Source: Saururus chinensis (taxonomy: Eukaryota; Streptophyta; Magnoliopsida; Piperales; Saururaceae). From it: DNA of 64,000 nt. The stretch covers positions 38,671,709-38,735,708 of the forward strand of contig CP141146.1 in assembly GCA_035235625.1 (NCBI GenBank), written 5' to 3'. Under the pieces are notes generated by a model. It was not told the DNA's origin, made no database searches, and was given only the letters and a program-made list of their open reading frames with translations. This document shows, piece by piece, positions 13,395 to 25,857 of the stretch (within the stretch, counting starts at the first letter, position 1; the number at the start of each line of letters is the position of its first letter). Position numbers and translations under genes: made by a program.

Positions 13395-16004
13395 TACTAC
13401 AATGAAATTGGCTTTTGCGACCCATATATTAGTGACACTTTTACCCAAGCATCGCAAAAAATACTAGTATTTGAGATGCTTATCAATAAAATGTCGCAAA
13501 TACAATTTGTGCCCTTGCCAAAAAACATATTTGTAATATTTTTTTATTAAACATCGCAAATATTTATGCTTATTTTGACTCAAAAGAATATCAAGAGTAT
13601 TTGTGACATATACAATTATGCATCACAAATACATAAGTATATTTGCGACACAAAAGTAGATGTGTCACCAATACTCTGTGTTTTTGCTCTGCATATACTT
13701 ATGCATCGCAAATACATAAGGCTATTTGCAACGCTAATAGTCTGACTTTAGAGACATTTATTTTTGCATCACCAATTATTTTACTTTTGCAATGCTTAAT
13801 TAAGCGTCTCTAATATTAAATTATTAGCGACGTATAATCAGAAGGGGGGCATGGAAAACAGAGGGCGGAGGGCTGGGGAGAGAGGAGAGGGGTGATTGGG
13901 GAGGAGGGGGAGCCGGAATCTGGCGGGGAGCCAAATTATGGCCCTCATAGCCCCCTCCTCCTATTGAACTGACAGGAGGAGGGGTGGCATGAAAAATAAC
14001 ACATTAGTGATGCTCAATTACGAATGCCTCTAAAAATACAAAACCAAGAAGAGGAGAGAGAGATGGGGGAGAGTGAGAGAGAATGAGGAAAGATGAGAGA
14101 GTGAATAGAGAGAGGGAAGAGAGAGAAAGAGGAGAGAGGGAAGAGAGAGCGGAGAGAGAGGAAAGAGGAGAGAAAAAGATAAGAGAGAGAGGGGGAGTGT
14201 GAGAGACATGAGGAGAGCAAGAGGAGAGAGGGAACAGAGAGGGGAGATTAGAGAGAGGAGGAAAGAGGGGAAATAGAGAGAGTGAATAGAGAGAGGGAAG
14301 AGAGAGAAAGAGGAGAGAGGTAAGAAAACATATTTAAAAAAATAAGGCTATTAGTGACACTCGGCAGTGAGAGTCACTAATAGCACATTAAGTGGGGATG
14401 CTTATTCTTAAGCGTAGTCACTAATAATACTATTAGCGACGCTTTATACTAAGCATTGCAAATAACAATATTTTTTTGAAAAAAAATTGAGCAATTAGCG
14501 TCATTAATAGCATCAGTATTAGTGGTGTTAAAGATTCAGCATTGCAAATACTTTTACTATTAGCGACGATTGCTGCTGAGCATTAATAATAGCTCAAATT
14601 TATTTTAAAAAAATAAGGCTATTAGTGATGCTCAGTACTGAGCATCACTAATAGTATTATTAGTGGCGACGCATCGCTACTTAATGTGCTGTTTGCGACG
14701 CTCACTGCCTAGCATCTCTTATAGCCTTATTTTTTAACATTTTTTTCTTCTCTCTCTACCTCTCTCCTCTTTCTCTCTATTCCCTCTCTCTCTCCTCTTT
14801 CCTCACTCTCCCCTCTCTCTTCCCTCTCTCTCTTTCTCTCTTCCCTCTCTCTCCTCCTTCCTCACTCTCTCTCACTCTCCCCTCTCTCCCTTCCCTCTCT
14901 CTCTATTCACTTTCTCTCCTCTTTCCTCAGCCACTCTCCCCTCTCTCTTCACTCCCTCTCTCCTCTCTCTCCTCTATCTTCTTCTCTTCTCTCTCTACCC
15001 CCCCTCTCTCTTTTTATTATTTTTATAAGAAAATATTAAAAAAATAAAAATTAAATTCTTCTCACTCTACCGTTTCTCTCCTCTCTCGCTCTCTTCCCTC
15101 TCTCTTTCCCCTTCTCTGCCCTCTCTCTATCGTCTCTCTCCTCTCTCTCTACTCACTCTCTCTCCTCTAATTTTAATTTTTTATGATTTTTTATTTTTAT
15201 AATTATATTTTAAAATAATAAAAAAAATAAATTTGTGACGCATAGATATAAATGTTGCTAATATATTAGATAGTAGCAATGCATATAATTATATGTCTCT
15301 TTTACCTAATATATCAGTGATGCATATTAGTAAGCGTCACTAATTATTTTTAAAATATTTTAAAAAAATATATAATGATTTATAACAAAAATCTTAAAAA
15401 ATTAAAATTAAATTCATATGCTTCTCCTCTCTCTCTTCACTCACTCTCTCTCTCTTTTCTCTCTCTTTCTCTTTCTCTCCCTATCTCTCTACCATCTCTC
15501 TCCTCTCTCTTTACTATCTCTTCCCCCTCTCTCCTCTCTCTGCTGTCTCTCTGTACACACTCTCTCCTCTAATTTTAATTTTTTATGATTTTGTATTTTT
15601 ATAAATTTATTTTAAAAATAATAAAAGTGAAATAAAATTAATATTATAAGTGATGCATAGTGATATACATTGCGATTATACTACGTATTAGGGATGCCAA
15701 GATGTATGTGTCACTAATACCTAGTATATTACAACGCATATTACTATGTGCCATTAATAATTTTTTTTTTATTTCAAAAATATAATATTTTATAAAAAAT
15801 TTAAAAATTAAAATTAAGTTCATCTCCCTCTCCTCTCTCTAGCCCTTCTCTCATCTCTCTCTCTAGCCTCTCTTTCTCCTCACTCACACACTCTCTTCAC
15901 TCTCTCTCCCTCTCTCTCTACCATCTCTCTCCTCTCTCTCTCTTCATTCTTTCTCTTTTCCCCTCCCCCTCTCTCTTCCTCTATCTCTCGTCTCTCTCTA
16001 GCCT
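13395..16004. mobile_element. TTAGCGACG / TTTGCGATG repeat-type element, CACTA-like, degenerate
   Basis: The left edge TACTACAATGAAATTGG resembles a decayed CACTACAACAAAA terminus. It is followed by inverted motif pairs of two kinds: TTTGCGAC / GCATCGCAAA types at 13426-13760, and TTAGCGACG / CGTCGCTAATA types at 13820-14720 and 15230-15740. GA-rich (14045-14330) and CT-rich (14745-15010, 15060-15175, 15420-15570, 15820-16000) tracts alternate with them. A short G-rich block lies at 13840-13990. No transposase is present and no convincing right terminus was found. Confidence 0.5.
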
Positions 16005-16130
16005 CACTATAACAAAAAAGACTATCAGCAACGCTTATAAGCATCGCTAATACTATAAGCATCACTAATGACTATTAGCAATGCTTACAAAGCGTTGCTA
16101 AATACATTGCTAAAACACGAGTCGCTATTG
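16005..16130 (+). mobile_element. Left-end fragment of a CACTA-like element
   Basis: CACTATAACAAAAAAG at 16005 matches the CACTACAACAAAAG left terminus of the complete element at 57722. It is followed at once by AGCAACGCTTATAAGCATCGC-type inverted motifs. Similarity ends near 16130, where unrelated LTR-element sequence begins, so only the left end remains. Confidence 0.5.
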
Positions 16131-19100
16131 CTCATTAAATCACTGAAATTGGAGTTTGGACTCAAGAATTATCTGTTTAAATCACTATACGGGCCCGATT
16201 AATTAATGCTACAAAATTATGTTTTAGGGCCCAATTAGGTGGCCTAAGTGGGGCAATTTGCCCAACTCCTTAGGGGATTAGGAACCCTAATTCCCATACT
16301 TATAAAAACCTAATTAGGGCTCTTAGGGAGGAGCTTTTTGGCCAAACAAAAGGAGGAGAAATAAGAAGATGAATTTTCTAGCAAAAGCGGCCGGCATGGA
16401 GTCAGAGAAGAACAAGCATAGAAATAAGAATCATGACCAGGTATGATCACTTATTGTCATTAATTTGTAAGTATTTAGAGTTCATTATTGATAATTCATA
16501 CTTAACGGTGGGTTTAGGGGAGAAATATCTCCCTTTTAATCTTAAGTTATGGGGCAGTGGGGCAGATCTATAGGCAAACGACCGGCAGGGCCGACCAAAG
16601 GACTGGCTGGTTGTTGGCCGGAGATCTAAGTGCTAACTCTGGTGAGCCACCGACTGGACCGCCCTCCCTTGTCCCTATGCCAACACTCCCAGTCCGGTCT
16701 GGGAAGGTTCAGTTCGGCAGCCGCAAGCCAACTGGACGGATTGGGGGAACATCCCTTGTGGGTCGGGTTAGAATAGAGGAGGGGCGGATGCGCTACTAGC
16801 CGGCGATGGTGGCTGGTTGAATTGCCGCTTCCGCCTTGAGGGTTCCAGCGGAGCCAGCTTGCTGCAGCCAGTGGGTGCATGTGGAGGAGCTGACACTCAG
16901 TTCAGGAAATTTACACAGAGTGGGAGGCTAAATTTTTGGGAGGACTTAATTAGCGGCGTGGCGCGAACCACCAATGCCACCCACCGTCCAGCAGATGAAA
17001 TTCTGGCAACCTTCAATGGCCATTTGGGAAGTGGAAGGCTAGGTGGGGCTTTGCCAGAGGCAAAGAATCTGCCATGGCCAGTTTCTCAGTCGTCTCTGGG
17101 AAGGAGATGACCACCAAACCGGTTCATTGTTTAAAAAAGGGGGGGGGGGGGAAAGAGAAGGGAAGTGAACTAGGTCCAGTTAGGGGGTAAAAATGTCACA
17201 AAAATTCTCAAAAATTACTCATGAACTTTGAGAGGTATGGGAGTATTCTGACTAAGTTTTAAACCTGTGAAAAATCCTAGAGACTATAAAATAACCCTTT
17301 TACCCCTTGTTGTTAGATTACTGTGTGATATTCACATACCCAATCTAGGGGCTCTGGCTCAGGGCCTATGAGTGGATTTAAAAATTGGATAAATTTCTAC
17401 AAATATCTTAATGAGTACCCTAATTATAGAAAAAGCTGCATGGTGAGGAAAAAATTGACTAAGTGGATAATTGATAATTTTGTCCCTAGGGGTAAGGTAA
17501 ACTGTTAGGCAAACCTGGGTCAATTCAAGGGGTTCACGCCGTCACACGCCAGAAATTTACACTGAGTCCATGAAGTTAAGTAGTAGCCTTGAGCTCAATT
17601 TTGGACCCATTGGATGTCAATAAGGCTTTGAACAAAATAACATAAATACCCTTATGAGTGGACCACCCACATTCATGTGAATGGAAGCACGAGTCGATTT
17701 GGGAGTGCAGCCTTGGGAGAGGGCAATGACTTAAAATCAATAGATGGGAAGCGAGATAACTAGAGTAACCTAAGAGAGGGTACCATACCTTAGGTGGTAA
17801 AATTACCCTAATGCCCTTTGGGCAATATATTCAGTTTTTGTTGAAACATATAACCTAGATAACCAAGGGTTAGGGTACCATAGAATGATGTTAAATGACT
17901 TCAAAAGGAAGGGGTGTGACCAGTAAGTGACACAAATGTCACGGAAAATAAGGGGAATAACCCTAATTCTTAGGGTTTAAAGTAGCGAATTACACGTATC
18001 TATAACCCAGTACATCAATCAACTAGAGTTTTATATACATAACTTGCATGATGCGTTAGAGTTGTTTACACTCCCGGGCTTAAATTCGCTGAGCCCTAGC
18101 CTTGCAAGTGAGTGCAATGGGCCTTCATTTATAATTTATGCACTTGTATGCCTGCATATTATTTATGTTGCTTAATCTGTTGCATGCTCTTACTATTGAT
18201 GCATTAAGTTATATCAGTAACTTAAGGTTAATAAAGACTAATCAAGAGATATTGGTTGTTATTGGATTGGTGGGAGAATATTTAATCAAGATAAAGACTA
18301 AAATACTCTCAATAGGGTTTGGGACAGGTTCATAGAGTGAAAGGGGCCTTGATATTGAATTTTACCTTGGGTAATGAACCGAGGATGGTTATGGGATGTT
18401 CTTTGAGTCATAGCTCAGTGGATGAGCTATTTATTGGGCCGATACACAATGTGAAGAGGACCTAAATGGTTGGACGAATACTTGATTGGATAAAAATAAT
18501 CTAGTATAAGTTTTGAATGCTTGGGGGAGTCAATGGTCATAATGACCTAAGGCTTCTATGGATACATTAGTAATGTCTTAGAAGACATTTTCTCCTTGAG
18601 TTGGGATGGTGGAGATTGTGATACACTTTCTTCACTGCCACGATGGTTTGGGTATTGGCCAGAGAGGTCTCTACCGTCGGTTTTCTGCAAAGTTGGGTAT
18701 TGGCCAAAGAGGTCTCTATCCTGGGTTTCCTACAAGTCTTTTCGGGACCATATAGTGCATATGAAAAGCGAAGTTGTATGAGCATCATAGAAGACTTGTG
18801 CTTCTTGCCAATCTGTGTCCATGAGCACATTTGGGATCCTTTTTTCTAGATTCATGATAGGCTATTAAGAACCCTGGGGATTTAGGTCAAGTTGCTATTA
18901 AGCAGTCCACTCTAATGTTGGAATCCTATGTTTGGGGATTTCTTCTAGAGTCGAGTTATCTCCTAGTTAATATATATATATTATATTAAACCTAGAGTTG
19001 GGTTTAAATGATGAAGAGTGTTAATTATTGAACAAGGGTTGTGAGATAATTAACAAGATTGTTTGATATTGCTTGTTTAGTTAGATAAGTGGAATGATAA

Positions 19101-19655
19101 AAGTACTTTCATAAAATGTATGTTTACTGAAAATACTTAAGCATTGCATGTGTGATGCTATGCTTCTTATGATAGTGTAGTTTTAGGCAGAACTACGTCT
19201 AGATCCGATCTTATTGAAAACATTGGAGATGTTGTGTGATGAGTACGCAAGTAGATGTTGGCCCGATCTGAAAAATATTAATAAAACCTTTTGTCCTTTG
19301 GAAGCTCTTCTCCTAAGGGCAGAGAGGTTCCGTTATTATTGTTGTTGTTTTGTTTGGTTCGTTGCAAGTTCTCCAGGAGACGACAAGTGAGACAAGATTG
19401 ACTAGCACAAGATGAAGTTCCTCATTTCTACAATTCCAACACGTAAGTATAGATTTGGCGTGAGTGTCAACTTATTTATTTTTAGACGGATGACAGACTT
19501 GTACTTAGATGGATAGGCTATTCTTTATGAATTTTTTAGACGTGTCAGAATATTATATGGTTTGATATTCGTATTTGTGAACCCCAGTTATCATGACATG
19601 AAAAAATATTTCTTGTGGCTTACTGTTTATGCTATTTAAAAATACTTTTTAAAAT
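16131..19655 (+). mobile_element. Large non-coding LTR-type retroelement, plus-strand copy (LARD-like)
   Basis: Inverted counterpart of 3495-7049. It begins inside an LTR-like part (16140-16400, with CTTATAAAAACCTAATTAGGG near 16300). It continues through a GC-rich block (16550-17110), a G-rich spacer (17138-17160) and the long body, ending near TTACTGTTTATGCTATTTAA at about 19622. The LTR start TGTAACC is missing. Short frames in the GC-rich block (16557-16880) overlap on both strands and show no domain. The outermost edges are uncertain. Confidence 0.55.
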
Positions 19656-20431
19656 CTGGGTTGTGATATTTAGAAATTAAAAATCCAGTTTAGATTAATA
19701 GAATTAGGGCATGCTTGAGAGGATGAACTCTCTACATTGAATAATGCTTGAGAGGAAGAACTCTCCATATTGTTACCCAAAGTGTGTTTTGACATCTATT
19801 GCATTTAATATTTCAGCTTCCTATAAGAAATTGTGTTTTGACTGTCTTTTTTTTGCTAGTAGATATAAGATAGTTCATAGACATCTAAAGACGGATAGAA
19901 GGATAGAATCTAAATCTCAACTTCACAGCATTAATTGTAGCAGGGACCATGAAATCTTCCGAGTCTGAGAAAAAAAACACAATAAAGCTTCTGAATCCAA
20001 AAACAAACATTTGGTAATACAAAGTTGAAACTCAGAACATTGACATATGCTATCGGCCTCCAAAGTTGTCTTTAATTTATCCACCCACGTCAATGTGTAT
20101 TTGAATTGTTCTCATTCAATATAGGGCATCCTACTATGGAAAGCAATACATGGTGATTAAAACAAGGGAAGGGTGAATTGGACAACTCAGTGGAAGCCCT
20201 AAAACGTCACTCTCCAATATTACAAATCAAAATAATACATGACACCTGACTTCACTTTCATCCTCAACATCACCACAAAATGTTATTGCAAAAAAGTTTC
20301 AAATTAATCGGTGTAACAACGAAATTCATAAACAAAAATAATGCGATAGAGGTATGGGGGAAATCACAACACAAAATTAAACAAAATATAAAACAAACAA
20401 ATCAGCATAGCTTCATTAGACAATAATAGCT
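19656..20431. other. No recognisable gene
   Basis: AT-rich sequence. A short near-duplicate, GAGAGGATGAACTCTC then GAGAGGAAGAACTCTC, occurs at about 19717 and 19751. No domain-bearing frame was seen. Confidence 0.5.
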
Positions 20432-20946
20432 TGTAACGCCCGAGAGTTTTCACACATTTTTCTTAAAATTCACGAAAATTTTTTGCAAAATAACGTCTGT
20501 AAATCAGAGGAAAAATGACAAAATCAAAACCTAATAAAATAGTTTATAATTTAAAACACTAAATATCCTTTTTCTATCTAAATATTTTCATCATACGGTC
20601 AAACATCGTACGGCCAAAGCAAATATCATCAGGCGTTACTCAAAAACACACGTACGAATAAATTGCTATGATCATAGACTTTAAATACAAATCTCTCCCA
20701 GGCATCCCTAAGTGCAAGTCCCATAACAGTCCACCGACTAGTCCAAATGAAATTCCAGAATAAACATCTAACTTCTCCTCTCACTCAATACATCGGATCG
20801 TGGCACAAATAAACTCGCAGTGAGTCAAGCATATACATGAGTCAACGGGAATCAATCAACCGTTGAAACGAGCGTCCATCTCCAGGAGCTCTCCGCACAA
20901 CCTGCAAAACCTCCCGTACAACGGGGCTAAAAAGTAGGGTAATGAG
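20432..20946 (+). repeat. LTR-like fragment (TGTAACGCCCG start), truncated
   Basis: TGTAACGCCCGAGAG at 20432 resembles the 5' end of a plant gypsy LTR. Similarity evidence is limited to this terminus and the AT-rich body. The sequence is cut off at about 20946, where the duplicated block (unit 0) begins. Confidence 0.4.
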
Positions 20947-21074
20947 TATTTTTAAGCGTCGTTAATGATAACTATTAGCGATGTTTTTCTATGCATCACT
21001 AATAGAATAACTATTTTTCAAAAAATTAATTTTTAATAATTATTAGCAACGCATATGGATGCATCGCTAAAGAG

Positions 21075-21900
21075 TAATTTTTTTAAAAAAAATCCCTGGT
21101 GGGCCACCGGGCCCACCAGGGAAGGGAAAGGGGGGGTCCAGAGAAAGGGGGGAGAGGAGTAGGGGGTCCGGAGCCGGGGAGGGGGGATCAGAGGGAGAGA
21201 AGGGGGAGGGGCGGAGTAGGGGGAGGGCTGCCGGAGGGGAGGGCCACCTTCCTCGGGCAGCCCCCCATTCCCGGAGGGAATCAGATGGAGAGAAGGGGGG
21301 AGAAGGGCAGAGCGGGGGGAGGGCCGCCTTCCTCCGGCAGCCCCTCACTCCCCGGCTCCACCCCTCCCCCCCACTTTCTGATTTTCCCTCTGAAAATTAG
21401 AGGGAGAGAAGGGGGGAAGGGGGGAGTAGGTGGGGGGAGGGGAGGCAGAGGCGGAGGGAAGGCGGAGGCGGGGCTGCATCACAAATGGGAAAGGGGGACT
21501 GGGAGGGAGGAGGGGGAACCGGAGGGGTGGAGTCCGGGGCAAGGGGAGGAGGAGGAGGCAAGAGCGGCCGGGCAGCGGAGGCTGCAGAGGTGGGGGTGCG
21601 TAACGGAGGGGAAAGGGGGACCAGGATGGAGGAGGCGAACCGGAATGGGCGGGGTCTGGGGACAGGCGGGGTGGGGCGAGGGAAGGAGGAGGCGGCGGGG
21701 CAGCGGAGGCGGTGGTGCATCACAGAGGGGAAAGGGGGACCGGGAGGGAGGAGGGGGAATAGGAGGGGGTGGGGTTCGGGGGAAGGCCGGGCGAGGGGAG
21801 GAGGAGACGGCAAAGGCGGAGGCGGCGGTGGGGTGCAGAGGTCCGTGGGGGGCTTAAAAAGAAAGGGGCAACGAAATTTCACCCGTGCACAAAATTTCGC
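21075..21900 (+). repeat. G-rich block with about 120 bp internal repeats
   Basis: The plus strand is dominated by GGGGGAGG, GGGGACCGGGAGG and similar words. A module near GGGAAAGGGGGACCGGGAGG followed by GGAGGAGGGGGAA recurs at about 21486, 21609 and 21730, a spacing of 120-123 bp. Many runs of three or more G lie close together, so G-quadruplex formation is plausible. Long frames on both strands are low-complexity Gly/Arg or Pro/Ser polymers and are not called as genes. The counterpart is 58235-58990. Confidence 0.7.
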
Positions 21901-22129
21901 CGTGCGGGCGTTAATTCGCCCGAAATTTTTATTTTTATTTTTTTAAAAAAATACATTAGCGACACTCATTGAATGTCAATAATATAAACTAATAGGGACG
22001 TATAAACTCTATGCCATTAATAAAACTTAGTATTAGCAACGTATAACTATATACGTCACGAATACTTACGTTATATTAGCAACATATAGTTTATATGTTG
22101 CCAATACTTATTTTTTTTAAAAAAATTCA

Positions 22130-23300
22130 TATCCCCTCCCTGCTCTCTCTCTTCACTCTCCTCTCTCTCTCCTCCCTCTTTCTCTCTCTACCCTCTCTCC
22201 CTCCCCTCCTTCTCTCTCCCTTCTCTCTCTACCCTCTCTCTCCCTATCCCTCTTCTCTCTCTACCCTCTCTCCTCTCTCTCTCCACCCTCTCCTCTCTCT
22301 CTCCTCCCTCCTCTCTATCTCTCTCCCTCTCTCTCTCCTCTCACCCTCTCTCTCTCTCCCCTCCCTCTCCTCTCTCTCTCCTCCTCTCCTCCCTCTCTCC
22401 CCCTCTCTCTCCTCCTCTCTCCTCTCCCCTCCCTCTCCCCTCTCTCCTCCCTCTCCCCTCTCTCCTCCTCTCCCTCTCCCCTCTCTCTTTCTCTCTCTCC
22501 CTCTTTCTCCTCTCTCTCTTCTCTCTCTCCCTCTATCTCCTCTCTCTCTTCCCTCCCCTCCCTCTCTCTTCCCTCCCCTCTCCTCTCTCTCTTCCCTCTC
22601 CTCTCTCTCTCTTCCCTCTCCTCTCTATCTCTCTCTCTTCCCTCTCCTCTCTCTCTCTACCCTCCCCTCTCCTCTCTGTCTCTCTCTCTTCCCTCTCCTC
22701 TCTCTCTCTTCCCTCCCCTCTCCTCTCTGTCTCTCTCTCTCTTCCCTCTCTCTTTCCTCCCCTCTCCTCTCTCTCTCTATCTTTCCTCTCCTCTCTCTCT
22801 TCCCTCCCCTCTCCTCTCTCTCTCTTTCCTCTCCTCTCTCTCTCTTCCCTCCCCTCTCCTCTCTGTCTCTCTCTCTTCCCTCCCCTCTCTCTCCCCTCTC
22901 TCTCACTCTCCCTCTCTCTCCCCTCCCCTCTATCTCTCTCTTCCCTCCCCCTCCCTCTCTCGTCACTCCCCTCTATCTCTCTCTCTTCCCTCCCCCTCCC
23001 TCTCTCGTCACTCCCCTCTATCTCTCTCTCTTCCCTCCCCCTCCCTCTCTCGTCACTCCCCTCTATCTCTCTCTCTTCCCTCCCCCTCCCTCTCTCGTCA
23101 CTCCCCTCTATCTCTCTCTCTTCCCTCCCCTCCCTCTCTCGTCACTCCCCTCTATCTCTCTCTCTTCCCTCCCCTCCCTCTCTCGTCACTCCCCTCTATC
23201 TCTCTCTCTTCCCTCCCCTCTCCTCTCTCTCTTCCCTCCCCCTCCCTCTCTCTTCCCTCTCCTCTCACTCCTATCTACCTACACACTATCTCTCCTCTAA
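22130..23300. repeat. Long pyrimidine tract (polypurine/polypyrimidine)
   Basis: About 1.17 kb of almost uninterrupted C and T on the plus strand, within the CACTA-derived part of unit 0. A 401-codon frame runs through it only because TC-rich DNA lacks stops; its product is a Ser/Leu/Pro polymer. A second, shorter tract lies at 23510-23700. Confidence 0.9.
22920..23230 (+). repeat. 45 bp minisatellite within the pyrimidine tract
   Basis: The word CGTCACTCCCC recurs at 22961, 23006, 23051, 23096, 23140 and 23184, giving a period of 45 bp and then 44 bp. The corresponding site in unit 2 (near 60113) has a single copy, so the array expanded in unit 0 only. Confidence 0.85.
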
Positions 23301-24180
23301 TTTCAAATTTTTAATATTTTTCTTCTTCTTGAAAATTAATTTTTAAAATAAAAATACTAATCGTGACATATAAATATATACGTCGCTACTAGTACATGTA
23401 TTAGCGACATATATATATATACACGTCGCTATTAGTATTTTATTTTAATTATTATTTTTTATTTTAAAAAATAAAAAAAATTAATTTTTTAAAAAATCAA
23501 AATAAAATTCCTCTCACCCTCCCTCTCTTCCCTCTCCTCTCCTTTGTCTCTCTCTAACCTACCCTTTCTCTCTCCTCTCTCTCCTCCCTCTCTCTCCCCT
23601 CTCCTCTCTCTCTTCCCTCTCTCTCTCTCCCTCTCTCTTCCCTCCCCTCTATCTCTCTCTTCCCTCTCCTCTCTCTCCTATCTACCTACACATTATCTCT
23701 CATCTAATTTTAATTTTTTAATATTTTTTTCTTTAAAATTATTTTTTAAAATAAAAAATTAATTAAATAAAAATACTAATAGCGATGTATAAGTATATAC
23801 ATCGCTACTAGTACATGTATTAGATTATACATGTACTAATAGCGACGTATAGAGCTATACGTCGCTATTAGTATTTTATTTTAATTATTTTTTATTTTAA
23901 AAAATAAAAAAATTAATAATTTTTTTAAAAAATTAAAATAAAATTTAATAAAAATAAGTATTAGCGACATATGTGACTATGCGTCGCTACCACCAAGGGT
24001 AATAGCGATGCATTTTACCATGCGTCGCTAGTAGCGACGGATAGCATATGCGTCGATATTAGTTCTTATTTTTTAATTTTTTTTAAATTGAGAATTATTA
24101 GCAACACTCATTTTAAATGTCACTATTGTTGAGACTAGTAGCGACATTTGTTAAAATACGTCATTAATAGTTTTTTCTTA

Positions 24181-25857
24181 CTTTCTCCCCACTATGCCTT
24201 AGAGTTGGGGCTCACGTTAACACGTGAGTGAGAGGGAGAAAGAAAAGAGGAGTGAAGAGAAGAGAGAGATAGTGTAGAGAGAGGTGAAGAGAGAGCTAGA
24301 GGAGAATGAGAGTGGAGACAGATATAGAGAAGAGAGTGGAGAGAGAAGAGAGAGAGAGTGAAGAGAAAGAAAGAAAGAGAGAAAGAGGAGAAAGAAGAGA
24401 GAGGGAGGAATTTAATTTTGATTTTTTACATTGTTTATTAAATATTATATTTTAAAAATAAAAAAATAATAATAAATTTTTTTAGCAATGCATAGACATT
24501 TGCATCGCTAATACCCTAGGTATTAGTGACGCATACGCCTATCCATCGCTAGTACATTTATTTTATTTTATCTTTATTATTTTTAAAATATAATATATAA
24601 TTACAAAATCACAATGAATTAAAATGAAATTCTCCTACTCTCTCCCCTCTCATCCTCAAAGTTGGGGCTCACGTTGATGCGCGTGGGAGAGAGAGAAGAG
24701 AGATCAGAAAGAGGAGAGAGGGAAGAGAAGAGAGAGAGTAGGGAGAGAGAGAAGAGATAGAGAGATATAGTGAAGAGAGAGAGCAAAGAGAGAGAAGAGA
24801 TAGAGAGGAGAGAGGAGAAAGAGGGTAGAGAGAGGGGGAGGAATTTAATTTTAAATTTTTTAGATTCTTTATTAAATATTATATTTTAAAAATAATAAAA
24901 AGAAATAAAATAAAAGGTATTAACAACGCATAGAAATTTGCATCGATAATATGCTAAGTATTAGTGATGCATATGCCAATGTGTCGCTAATACCTTGATG
25001 CTTTTTCCTAGGCATCATTAATAAATTTATTTTATTTTATATTTATTATTTTTAAAACATAATATATAATTAAAAATCCTAAAAAAGTAAAAATAAATTC
25101 TCTTACTCTCTCCCCTCTTATCCTCATAGCCGGGGCTCACGTTGACACATGTAGGAGAGAATAAGCAAGAGTAGAGAAAGAAGAGAGAGGAGAGAGAGAA
25201 GAGAGAAAGAGAGAGGAGATGGAGATGAGAGAGAGGAGTGCAAGAGGGCAGAGAGAGAGGGTAGAGTGAGTGTGATGCGAGAGAGGGAGGAATTTAATTT
25301 TTTAGATTTTTTATTAAATATTATATTTTAAAAATAATAAAAAAGAAATAAAATAAAATGTATTAGCGACACAGGAATTTGTGTCACTAATACCTTAGGT
25401 ATTAGTGATGCATATGACTATGCATTGCTAATATATTTATTTTATTTTATATTTATTATATTTTAAATATAATATATAATTAAAAAATCCTAAAATTTTA
25501 AATAATAATAAAATCCTAAAAAATTAAAATTAAATTCTCTCACCTCATCACTTGCCTCCTCATAGTTGGGGCTCATGCTCACACACATGAGAGAGAGTGG
25601 AGGAGAGAGAGAGGAGAGGAGAGAGAGATAAGAGGAGAGACAAGAGATAGATAAAAGTGAGAGAGAGAGAGGAGAGAGAGTGAGAGAGAGACAGAGCAGA
25701 GTGAGGAGAGAGAAAGAAGAGAGAGTGAGGCGAGAGAGTGAGCAAAGAGAGAGAAAAGAGAAAATGAGGAGAGAGTGAGATAAAGAGGAGAGAATAGAGA
25801 GAGTGGGTAGAGAGAGAAGAGAGAAAGGGTTTTAGTAAAAATAATAGTATTAGTGAT
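24181..25857. repeat. Array of four ~436-468 bp GGGGCTCACGTT monomers
   Basis: The anchor GGGGCTCACGTT (or GGGGCTCATGCT) occurs at about 24207, 24664, 25132 and 25568. Each monomer runs as follows: CTCTCCCC, the anchor, a GA-rich tract of about 150-250 bp, an AATTTAATTTT and AAATATTATATTTTAAAA block, a pair of inverted TTAGTGACGC / GCGTCGCTAATA motifs around CCTAGGTATTAG, then a TATATAATTA block. The same monomer recurs at 40440-43652 and 61610-63412. Confidence 0.8.

Larger units (their letters stand above)
20947..25857. repeat. Segmental duplicate, unit 0 (paralogue of 58103-63412)
   Basis: The order of elements matches 58103-63412 step by step: inverted TTAGCGATG motifs, GGGCCACCGGGCCCA with its G-rich block, the CGTGCGGGCGTTAATTCGCC block, the pyrimidine tract, CGTCGCTAATA pairs, then four GGGGCTCACGTT monomers. 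Relative to the other copy it lacks the first ~380 bp of the CACTA element and ~440 bp around its right end (junction near 24175-24180). The right edge is sharp at 25857, where both copies read ATTAGTGAT and then differ. It contains no BAHD or LINE sequence. Confidence 0.75.

Noticed and set aside
21099-21857. Long Gly/Arg-rich and antisense Pro/Ser-rich frames in G-rich blocks (also 58222-59084)
   Set aside because: Overlapping open frames on both strands follow from extreme G content. There are no domains, and the paralogous block does not keep the same frame.
22095-23300. A 401-codon plus-strand reading frame
   Set aside because: It lies in a C/T-only tract where stops on this strand are rare. 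The product is a Ser/Leu/Pro polymer with 45 bp periodicity. The same reasoning applies to 262-741 and 59236-60216.
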